Source: DATAYF01 sp036272735 (lineage in GTDB: Bacteria > Chloroflexota > Ktedonobacteria > Ktedonobacterales > Ktedonobacteraceae). Taken from it: 5,065 bases of DNA. Location: assembly GCA_036272735.1 (NCBI GenBank), contig DATAYF010000735.1, forward strand, positions 1 to 5,065, given 5' to 3'. A program made the translations under genes and the position numbers. Shown in pieces: positions 1 through 5,065 of the stretch (the stretch's first letter is position 1; every line of letters begins with the position of its first letter). The notes under the pieces were generated by a model. It saw only the letters and a program-made list of their open reading frames with translations, was not told where the DNA came from and did no database searches.

Positions 1-204
1 GTGTTTTACCCAGGCACGGCGTTCTTGTCTGGAACCTCGACCACTCAGTTGGGAAGGTGCTTGTAGGCGAACCGTCTCTCTCCGGCCAACCGGAGTGCCT
101 TAAGCCTACCCCTCCCTCTTCTTTCTGAGCAGTCGGGAACCAGAAATTCTGTTGCAAGGAGCGGCGCTTCCTCCTCTGGCTGAAGCACAGAGGTATCCGC
201 GCCA
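1..204 (+). mobile_element. probable right end of an IS200/IS605-type element (tnpB tail region), partial
   Basis: This stretch has the architecture seen at the right ends of IS200/IS605 elements. A short open frame enters from the left edge (nt 3-128, 41 codons, stop TGA at 126-128) and encodes a proline- and serine-rich tail ending in PTPPSSF. The frame overlaps and is followed by nested hairpins. The last structure has an outer stem GGCGC (163-167) with GCGCC (199-203). Inside it, CCTCTGGCT (173-181) pairs with AGC and CAGAGG (184-193), with A187 bulged. Such subterminal hairpins are what TnpA recognises in this family. The TnpB catalytic and zinc-ribbon regions would lie left of the window, so the protein identity is not shown by any motif here. 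The element boundary is set only by the last hairpin. The alternative is an unrelated structured 3' untranslated region or terminator of a gene outside the window. Confidence 0.4.
44..203 (+). ncRNA. candidate structured RNA, possibly a TnpB guide-RNA (omega RNA) scaffold
   Basis: Several complementary segments nest within each other. CTCAG (44-48) can pair with CTGAG (125-129), and GGGA (51-54) with TCCC (113-116). GTAGGC (63-68) pairs with GCCTAC (104-109), and CTCCGG (80-85) pairs with CCGGAG (90-95) around a CCAA loop. Further right are CAGA/TCTG (141-151) and the GGCGC/GCGCC two-tier hairpin (163-203). In IS200/IS605 elements the guide RNA scaffold covers the 3' end of tnpB and stops at the element's right end, with the guide read from the flanking DNA; this layout would fit. 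The pairings were found by eye, without energy calculation or covariation. Short stems of five or six pairs can arise by chance, though their nesting is less expected. Confidence 0.3.
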
Positions 205-304
205 AATACTCATGAATGCAGCACGTAATACTTATGTATGTTAGTAATGCAACGAAGGATACGTTCTACACGCATTCATAAACGACCAGAAGGAGAGTGT
301 TTTC
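205..304 (+). promoter_or_regulatory. AT-rich leader with repeated AATGC motifs upstream of the isomerase-like gene
   Basis: This 100-base non-coding stretch lies between the last hairpin and the first gene of the operon, so it should contain the promoter unless transcription reads in from the left. AATGC occurs on the plus strand at 215-219 and 246-250 and inverted at 272-276. The outer pair extends to an 8-base inverted repeat, ATGAATGC (212-219) and GCATTCAT (272-279). Between them lies an AT-rich run, about 226-248. No convincing pair of -35 and -10 boxes is visible, so the promoter position is an inference and the operator role is only a possibility. Confidence 0.3.
290..295 (+). promoter_or_regulatory. 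ribosome binding site of the isomerase-like gene
   Basis: AAGGAG sits nine bases upstream of the ATG at 305. It is a strong Shine-Dalgarno match at good spacing and fixes this ATG as the start. Confidence 0.8.
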
Positions 305-2122
305 ATGGAGAATGGTAGTGGCAATACGCCCATTTCTTCGACCATCCGGCGGCTGCAAGAGGAAGACGCGGTTGGTCAATTACGTCGTGGAGAGGGGTTA
401 ATGGAGGCCCTGGGCAGTGAAAACGGCGACCTGAAATTGGACTGGGTGGAAGGGGTAGCCAGGCTGCTCGATGATGGAACGAAGCTCGAAGAGGTCGAGG
501 CAGAGGCACAGGACATCTGGCAACGCGGTATACGCCACATTATCTGGGCAGGCATGGGCGGCTCGGTGCTAACCGTCGAAGTGATGGCAAAGCTTGGCTT
601 CTGTGGTAGCCACGGTGGCGAGCACGTCGCTATTTATCCGCTCAACAGCACCGATCCGGCGGCGTTGAACGCCATCGTGCAGACCATTGCCACCAGCAAG
701 CAACTGGCCCCCCCGACGCCAGAACAAGCAAGCCAGCGTGACTACCTGCACGCGTTGTTGAACGACGTGATGATGGTCGGCGTCTCGATGGGCATGACCT
801 CGGAGGAGCCGATTACGCATCTAACGTGGTTCTCAGAGTTGCTTGAGCAGGCTCAGCTTTCAGCAGCCGAGCACATTCTGGTGATGACGTTGCTCGGATC
901 ATATCTGGACCAGTTCGCACGCGAGCGCCACGCTCCCAGCCGATCACTACAGCTTGATGGTGGAACCGGCACCGGTGGACGCATGAGCGCGCCAACCACG
1001 CGCGTGTTCCTGTTGCCCGCCGCGCTCTACCTGACGCGAACGACGAAAATGGTCGGACAACTGCGCGCAACGCTGGGCCTGGCCTGGCGCGACTACAATC
1101 TGGAACTGGCGACGACCAACCCCGAGGAACATCCCTTCATAGAGTTGGCGGCCGCCATGTACAGCGCCAGTGTGGATGGTGCGTGTCGCGTCCTCGTCGA
1201 AATGCCTGGAAAATGGCCAGCGCTGGTAGCCTGGATCGAGCAGCTTATGGAAGAAAGCCTGGGCAAAGGCAATAAAGGCATCGTCGCTTTCAAAGAGACG
1301 CCTGAGCACTCGCAAGCCGCGTGTTTCCGCGCGAATGGCACGCTGCACGTACAAGTGAGCGCTGTCTCCGAGCAGAGGAAAAATATCTTCACTTTGTATC
1401 AACCATACCTGCATGTTGAACAAGTTGCGGACCCGCAACAACGCCTGGCAGGTCTGGCGACGAGTTTCCTCGGTTGGCAGCTTGCAATGGCGCTCTACGG
1501 CTACCTGCATAAGATCACCTTCTCGGGTCAGCCAGCGGTTGAAGATTACAAGGCTCGCGCCAGAGCATTGCGTCCCATGAGCGATCCATTGGACGCCGTG
1601 CGCGACTGGTCGGCCACCTATAGCGCAGGACCGCTCACACTATTGGCTCCCAACGGAACGCCAAAGTCGGAGCAAGAGAGTCCGGCACAGGTATTCGCGC
1701 ATACGCTGCGCGAGCAGAGCAAGCAACTGGGATACCTCGACCTCACGATCAATGGCGAGGTGCCAACAGATCTGGAAAAGCTGCTCTTCACGCACCTGCA
1801 CACGCTTGGCAACACGCGACTCAACGTGCCAGTCAAGCCACGCCACGCGCCCGCCGATTATCACTCGACAGAACAGAGCGAGATGGACGGTCCGCCGCAG
1901 CTTATCAGCTTGCGCATCTTATGCAAAGAGCACGCAGCGCCGCTCGTTGGTACGTATGACGACAAATTCTTACGCGCCCAGGCGGTGAGTACCTGGCAGG
2001 CCATGGTCGCACAGGATCGCACCTGCTTCCTGCTGCTCGTCGATGGCACGGCTGAACAGGCCACACCAGCCCTCGAACAGTTCTTCGCGGACGTGGAACA
2101 GCAGCTTGCGTCGCAGAAATAA
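305..2122 (+). CDS. divergent phosphoglucose isomerase-like protein (SIS domains)
   Basis: This 605-residue protein resembles glucose-6-phosphate isomerase, especially the isomerase half of bifunctional transaldolase/isomerase proteins, but has no transaldolase part. The first SIS domain carries GMGGSVL (residues 83-89) and GGRMS (224-228) followed by LLPAAL. The second carries QLMEESLGKGNKGI (313-326), where E317 matches the catalytic base. QPAVEDYK (409-416) matches the QPGVEAYK segment with the catalytic lysine, here K416; R226 is also kept. The sugar-phosphate loop, usually SKSGTTxEP, reads SMGMTSEEP (161-169) and so lacks the lysine and the serine-threonine cluster. The C-terminal region (about 475-580) follows the fusion-protein layout, but the usual HSTGQxHKGGP reads HSTEQSEMDGP (520-530). 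No signal peptide or membrane segment is visible, so it is probably cytosolic. It is the first gene of a likely three-gene operon, 42 bases before the next. The family is clear; the substrate is not, and loss of glucose-6-phosphate isomerase activity is possible. Confidence 0.8.
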   Translation: MENGSGNTPISSTIRRLQEEDAVGQLRRGEGLMEALGSENGDLKLDWVEGVARLLDDGTKLEEVEAEAQDIWQRGIRHIIWAGMGGSVLTVEVMAKLGFCGSHGGEHVAIYPLNSTDPAALNAIVQTIATSKQLAPPTPEQASQRDYLHALLNDVMMVGVSMGMTSEEPITHLTWFSELLEQAQLSAAEHILVMTLLGSYLDQFARERHAPSRSLQLDGGTGTGGRMSAPTTRVFLLPAALYLTRTTKMVGQLRATLGLAWRDYNLELATTNPEEHPFIELAAAMYSASVDGACRVLVEMPGKWPALVAWIEQLMEESLGKGNKGIVAFKETPEHSQAACFRANGTLHVQVSAVSEQRKNIFTLYQPYLHVEQVADPQQRLAGLATSFLGWQLAMALYGYLHKITFSGQPAVEDYKARARALRPMSDPLDAVRDWSATYSAGPLTLLAPNGTPKSEQESPAQVFAHTLREQSKQLGYLDLTINGEVPTDLEKLLFTHLHTLGNTRLNVPVKPRHAPADYHSTEQSEMDGPPQLISLRILCKEHAAPLVGTYDDKFLRAQAVSTWQAMVAQDRTCFLLLVDGTAEQATPALEQFFADVEQQLASQK

Positions 2123-2148
2123 TATGTTAAAGAACAGAGACACTAGAT

Positions 2149-2155
2149 AAAGGAG
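2149..2155 (+). promoter_or_regulatory. ribosome binding site of the oxidoreductase gene
   Basis: AAAGGAG lies nine bases before the ATG at 2165, inside the 42-base gap after the isomerase-like gene. The gap shows no hairpin terminator, which favours co-transcription. Confidence 0.8.
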
Positions 2156-2164
2156 ACGTCTACT

Positions 2165-3226
2165 ATGGCAGAGAAACTACGTTTTGGCATTATTGGTTGT
2201 GGAGTAATCGGGCCAACGCATGCAGCAGCAATCGAGAGCATACCCGATGCCGAACTAGTTGCCGTGGCGGATGTGGTAGCGGAAAAGGCTCAGAAGCTGG
2301 CCGACAAATATCACGTCAAGGCATATACGAGCGCACAGGAGATGTTCGCACATGAGCAACTTGATGTCGTGGACGTGTGCACACCCAGCGGCATGCATGG
2401 CAAGCACGCGTGCATGGTCATGCGCGCAGGCTACCATACCATCGTTGAAAAACCGATGGAGATTGCCAGTGAGCGCATCGACGAGATGTTGCGTGTGCAA
2501 AAAGAGACCGGCAAGAAGCTGGCTGTGATCAGTCAACACCGTTTCGATGAAGCGAGTGTACAGATCCATACGTTACTACAAGAGAAAGCGTTGGGGCGGC
2601 TGGTGCTGGGGAACGCCGCTATTCCCTGGTGGCGTTCGCAGAAATACTATGATAGCGGTGCCTGGCGCGGCACGTGGGAACTCGATGGCGGCGGCATTTT
2701 GATGAATCAATCGATCCACTCGATTGACGTGCTCCAGTGGCTGATGGGGCCGGTGAAGACTATTTATGCCTACACAGATACGCTTGTGCACACAATGGAG
2801 ACCGAGGATGTAGCTGTGGCGGTTCTGCGCTTCGCCAATGGTGCACTAGGCACCATTTCCGCGACTACCGGCGCGTATCCTGGCGTCAGCACGCGCATCG
2901 AGGTGTGTGGAGATCGTGGCTCGGCTGTGATCGAAAACGACAAGCTTGGCTTCTTGCACCTTGCCAGCGAGGATACAGGCGAGGTCGGAGCCTACGGCGG
3001 CAATCCAGAGCAATTCAAAGTGAAAGATCAGCAGCAGAGCAGCACAGCCAACGACCCGGCCGCGCTGTCGGCATCCACGCACGCGCTCCAGATCGCCGAC
3101 ATGATACGGGCCATTCGTACGAATAGTACGCCGCTGGTTGATGGGAACGCGGCACGCCATCCCGTCGACATTATTCTAGGTGTGTACGAGTCTGCACGCA
3201 CCGGTAAGGAGATTAAACTAGCATGA
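2165..3226 (+). CDS. Gfo/Idh/MocA family NAD(P)-dependent sugar oxidoreductase
   Basis: The protein (353 residues) has the usual length and two-domain build of the Gfo/Idh/MocA family, which oxidises or reduces hydroxyl groups of sugars, inositols or nucleotide sugars. The N-terminal Rossmann fold shows FGIIGCGVIGPTHA (7-20) with the GxGxxG dinucleotide loop at 11-16. D36 at the end of the second strand suggests a preference for NAD(H). CTPSGMHG (72-79) and VEKP (94-97) follow, with K96 as the family's catalytic lysine. The C-terminal alpha/beta domain carries YYDSGAWRGTWELDGGG (161-177) and then MNQSIHSIDVL (180-190), where D188 and the general acid/base H185 match the family pattern. This form of the motif is typical of the branch that includes UDP-N-acetylglucosamine-type dehydrogenases and inositol dehydrogenase-like enzymes, so the substrate cannot be named. 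Its stop overlaps the start of the next gene by ATGA, so the two are very likely translated together. Confidence 0.92.
   Translation: MAEKLRFGIIGCGVIGPTHAAAIESIPDAELVAVADVVAEKAQKLADKYHVKAYTSAQEMFAHEQLDVVDVCTPSGMHGKHACMVMRAGYHTIVEKPMEIASERIDEMLRVQKETGKKLAVISQHRFDEASVQIHTLLQEKALGRLVLGNAAIPWWRSQKYYDSGAWRGTWELDGGGILMNQSIHSIDVLQWLMGPVKTIYAYTDTLVHTMETEDVAVAVLRFANGALGTISATTGAYPGVSTRIEVCGDRGSAVIENDKLGFLHLASEDTGEVGAYGGNPEQFKVKDQQQSSTANDPAALSASTHALQIADMIRAIRTNSTPLVDGNAARHPVDIILGVYESARTGKEIKLA
3206..3211 (+). promoter_or_regulatory. ribosome binding site of the sugar isomerase/epimerase gene
   Basis: AAGGAG lies inside the 3' end of the oxidoreductase gene, eleven bases before the ATG at 3223. It supports that start and the ATGA overlap as real coupling. 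Confidence 0.75.
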
Positions 3227-4062
3227 TCAGACTATCAGCATTCGCCGACGAGATTTCGCCAGATATAGACAAGCAGATCGACGTATTGATCGGTGAGGGC
3301 ATCGCCTTCGTCGACCTGCGCTCGGCCTGGGGCACCAACGTGCTCGACCTGAGCGACGAACAGGTCATCACGGTCAAGCAAAAGTTCGATGCCAAGGGCA
3401 TTGGGGTTGCGGCCATTGGCTCCCCGATAGGTAAGGTACCGGTCGACACGCCACGAACCGAGTATTTGCAACGTTTCGAACGCGCTTTGACGGTTGCCAA
3501 GATGCTCGACAGCAAATACATTCGCCTCTTCTCATTCTACGCGCCCACAGCCGACGGCAACAAGAAGGCTGATCCGGCAAGCTATCGTGAAGGCGTGGTG
3601 AAGTACTTGCAGGAGATGACGGCCATTGCGCGCGCGGCCAATATTGTGCTGGTACACGAGAACGAAAAGGAAATTTACGGCGACGTCATCAGCCGCAACG
3701 TCGACCTGTACCAAAGCATCAACGACGCACATTTTCGCGCCGTGCTCGATCCAGCGAACTACTTGCAATGCCAGCAGACACCCTATCCCGACGCCTACGA
3801 TGCCACGCGACCCTGGTTGGAATACGTACACGTCAAGGACGTGCGTGCCGATGGGACACTGGTTGTAGCAGGCGAGGGCGAGGGGCATTGGCCCGAACTT
3901 TTGCGCCGCCTGCGTGATGATCGCTACGATGGCTTCCTGGCGCTCGAACCACACCTGGCGGCGGCGGGACAATACCAGGGCTTCAGCGGCCCCGATCTTT
4001 TCCGCAGCGCCTCACAAGCTTTGCAGAAGCTCCTGCGCGAGATGGATTGGAAATACGCCTAG
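3223..4062 (+). CDS. sugar phosphate isomerase/epimerase family protein (xylose isomerase-like TIM barrel)
   Basis: The protein has 279 residues, the normal length for the AP-endonuclease-2/xylose-isomerase-like TIM barrels that include IolE dehydratase, D-tagatose 3-epimerase and hydroxypyruvate isomerase. It opens with LSAFADEIS (4-12), a common first strand in this family. Candidate metal ligands appear at the expected spacing: E146 in VHENEKEIYGD (144-154), D176 in LDPANYLQC (175-183), H203 in YVHVKDV (201-207) and E242 in LALEPH (239-244). In D-tagatose 3-epimerase the four ligands are spaced in a similar way, which supports a metal-dependent isomerase, epimerase or dehydratase. SPIGK (67-71) is a further subfamily mark. 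The gene overlaps the oxidoreductase by four bases and ends the operon just before a large palindrome. The pairing with a Gfo/Idh/MocA enzyme suggests keto-sugar or inositol-type catabolism; the exact reaction is not determined. Confidence 0.9.
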   Translation: MIRLSAFADEISPDIDKQIDVLIGEGIAFVDLRSAWGTNVLDLSDEQVITVKQKFDAKGIGVAAIGSPIGKVPVDTPRTEYLQRFERALTVAKMLDSKYIRLFSFYAPTADGNKKADPASYREGVVKYLQEMTAIARAANIVLVHENEKEIYGDVISRNVDLYQSINDAHFRAVLDPANYLQCQQTPYPDAYDATRPWLEYVHVKDVRADGTLVVAGEGEGHWPELLRRLRDDRYDGFLALEPHLAAAGQYQGFSGPDLFRSASQALQKLLREMDWKYA

Positions 4063-4078
4063 TCGCCCGCTCGATTCT

Positions 4079-4129
4079 AATAATGCTCTGCACGAAATAC
4101 CCAATGGGTATTTCGTGCAGAGCATTATT
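4079..4129. terminator. perfect palindrome, probable bidirectional terminator between convergent genes
   Basis: The arms at 4079-4103 and 4105-4129 are exact reverse complements of 25 bases around a single central A. As RNA this gives a stem of 24 pairs with an AAT loop. It starts 16 bases after the stop of the plus-strand operon and ends 5 bases before the stop of the minus-strand hydrolase gene, exactly where a shared terminator is expected. The A/T-rich stem ends give short U runs in both directions (ATTATT), but neither side has a classical long U tract. Termination may be weak or rely on the stem alone, and the stem may also protect 3' ends of transcripts. Confidence 0.75.
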
Positions 4130-4134
4130 CGTGT

Positions 4135-4983
4135 TTACTGTTTGGTATATGTGAAGTGGCGACCGTGTGCGGGCAGGTAGCAGGCGAGTTCGGGATGCTG
4201 GGCACGCACGTAATCGACGAACGCACCAGGGCGACCGAGGTTGGCGGCGAACATATCGTAGTGCATAGGGATTACGACGTCCGCGCCCACGGCAGCAGCC
4301 AGGTCAGCCGCTTCGCGCTCATCTATATTGCCCACCAGCGCCTGTTGTTCACGAAAATAGCTGCGACCATTGATCGGCAACAGGACCACGTCAGGGTGCA
4401 ACGTGCGCACCGTCTCCACCAGGCCATCGAACACCAGCGTATCACCAGAATGATAGAGACGCGTACCATTGCTCATCTCGATGACATAGCCCAGGTAGCG
4501 ATAGAGGCCATTGCTGATCTCGAAGCCAAAATCGTAGACCGCCGGTGGGCAATTCAGGCCATGCAGTGCGGGCACCGGCATACAGCGACACCCACCCAGG
4601 TCCACTTCCTCGCCTGGTTGCACGCCAAGAATGCATTCGGGCGCGATTTCCAGCTTCGCCAGTTGATCGACAATCGGCGCGGGCACCACGAAACGCGTGT
4701 GCGGGCAGTTGTGCGCCATCGTGCGCAACGTTGCTGCATCCAGGTGGTCCAGGTGCTCGTGCGTGCACAATACAATATCGGCCGGAGGTGCGTCCTCCGC
4801 TGCAAACGGCGGAGGGATTAGACGTTCGGAGGTGTACGAGAGAAAGGGATCGATGTACATGGTGGTCTCGGCACTGCGCAGCACGAAGCTGGATTGACCA
4901 AGCCACCAGAAAATAACCGAACCCGCTTGCGGACACGTGGCACGTATATCACCAGCCACGTCTAGATACTGTAGAGATTGCAT
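4135..4983 (-). CDS. UlaG-like MBL-fold metal-dependent hydrolase
   Basis: The protein (282 residues) has the metallo-beta-lactamase fold with an intact metal site. The first-site motif is THEHLDHLD (74-82), with H75, H77, D79 and H80. The further ligands are H141 in PALHG (138-142), D181 in YHSGDT (177-182) and H241 in VIPMHYDMF (237-245). PINGR (203-207), N219 and the following REAADLA (223-229) are typical of the UlaG branch, whose characterised member is L-ascorbate-6-phosphate lactonase; other members are phosphodiesterase-like or uncharacterised. WWLGQSSFVLR (26-36) is the usual first hairpin of the fold. There is no signal peptide, so it is probably cytosolic. The gene converges on the sugar operon and shares the palindromic terminator. 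A role as a lactonase in the same sugar route is conceivable but rests only on adjacency. The chosen ATG has an AAGGATGGA Shine-Dalgarno-like stretch upstream. Confidence 0.88.
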   Translation of the reverse strand: MQSLQYLDVAGDIRATCPQAGSVIFWWLGQSSFVLRSAETTMYIDPFLSYTSERLIPPPFAAEDAPPADIVLCTHEHLDHLDAATLRTMAHNCPHTRFVVPAPIVDQLAKLEIAPECILGVQPGEEVDLGGCRCMPVPALHGLNCPPAVYDFGFEISNGLYRYLGYVIEMSNGTRLYHSGDTLVFDGLVETVRTLHPDVVLLPINGRSYFREQQALVGNIDEREAADLAAAVGADVVIPMHYDMFAANLGRPGAFVDYVRAQHPELACYLPAHGRHFTYTKQ

Positions 4984-5065
4984 AGTTAATATTATCCATC
5001 CTTGCTATTGCGAAATAATCTTTGTGCAGACAGTGTATTGATAGGCGTGTATGGTCCAGCGGACC
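4984..5065 (-). promoter_or_regulatory. upstream region of the MBL-fold hydrolase gene, with weak -10-like boxes and an edge dyad
   Basis: Reading the minus strand towards the gene, GATTAT (5020-5015) and GATAAT (4996-4991) resemble -10 boxes, but neither has a good -35 box at the usual distance. At the very edge, GGTCC (5053-5057) and GGACC (5061-5065) form a 5-base inverted repeat around AGC, which could be an operator half or part of a larger dyad cut by the window. A promoter is expected here, but its position cannot be fixed. Confidence 0.25.
4995..5003 (-). promoter_or_regulatory. Shine-Dalgarno-like stretch of the MBL-fold hydrolase gene
   Basis: On the minus strand the sequence AAGGATGGA ends eleven bases before the ATG at 4983; its AAGGA core is fifteen bases away, longer than for the other three genes. 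The out-of-frame ATG inside it opens only a 16-codon frame. The start at 4983 stays the best choice, since no other start with a better site is visible. Confidence 0.45.

Noticed and set aside
105..243. Open stretch in a second plus-strand frame across the hairpin region, considered as a small gene
   Set aside because: It has no ATG until near its end, no ribosome binding site, and crosses strong inverted repeats, so it is better read as non-coding.
251..265. AACG/CGTT inverted repeat in the leader, considered as an attenuator hairpin
   Set aside because: Four pairs around a seven-base loop are too weak, and no U tract follows.
947..1510. 187-codon open frame on the minus strand inside the isomerase-like gene
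   Set aside because: It lies fully within a gene with clear family motifs, shows no recognisable motif of its own and is an expected antisense shadow in GC-rich coding DNA.
2737..3126. 129-codon open frame on the plus strand within the oxidoreductase gene
   Set aside because: It is an alternative frame of a well-supported gene, with an R- and H-rich product and no ribosome binding site that would argue for translation.
4156..4821. 221-codon open frame on the plus strand opposite the MBL-fold hydrolase
   Set aside because: The minus strand holds an intact metal-binding hydrolase across the same span; the plus-strand product is rich in H, R and Q with no domain pattern, typical of an antisense shadow.
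4947..4999. 16-codon minus-strand frame overlapping the start of the hydrolase gene, considered as a leader peptide
   Set aside because: Its ATG lies inside the AAGGATGGA stretch, leaving no room for its own ribosome binding site, and the peptide shows no run of regulatory codons.

Overview
The window carries four complete protein genes and a gene-free left edge. The style suggests a Gram-positive-like soil bacterium, most plausibly Chloroflexota (Ktedonobacteria-like). That placement is an inference from the moderately GC-rich coding sequence, the strong AGGAG ribosome binding sites, and a phosphoglucose isomerase that resembles the isomerase half of transaldolase/isomerase fusion proteins. 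No marker gene in the window proves it.

Layout. Positions 1 to about 204 hold nested hairpins and a short open frame running in from the left edge. They look like the right end of an IS200/IS605-type element, where the tail of tnpB overlaps its guide-RNA scaffold. Positions 205-304 are an AT-rich leader with three AATGC motifs. Then come three same-strand genes, close enough to be one operon: a divergent phosphoglucose isomerase-like protein (305-2122), a Gfo/Idh/MocA family NAD(P)-dependent sugar oxidoreductase (2165-3226), and a xylose-isomerase-like TIM-barrel sugar isomerase/epimerase (3223-4062) that overlaps its upstream neighbour by ATGA. A perfect 25-bp-arm palindrome (4079-4129) fills the gap before a convergent gene for a UlaG-like metallo-beta-lactamase-fold hydrolase (4135-4983, minus strand). 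The last 82 bases are that gene's upstream region.

How the genes may work together. The oxidoreductase and the TIM-barrel protein are a common pairing in catabolism of inositol-like or keto-sugar compounds. The isomerase-like protein keeps the general catalytic residues of phosphoglucose isomerase, but its phosphate-binding loop and its C-terminal signature are altered. The operon may therefore convert a sugar that is not glucose 6-phosphate. UlaG-type hydrolases include L-ascorbate-6-phosphate lactonase, so the convergent gene could open a sugar lactone, but it is a separate transcription unit and this link is speculative. No transporter, kinase or regulator lies inside the window to name the substrate.
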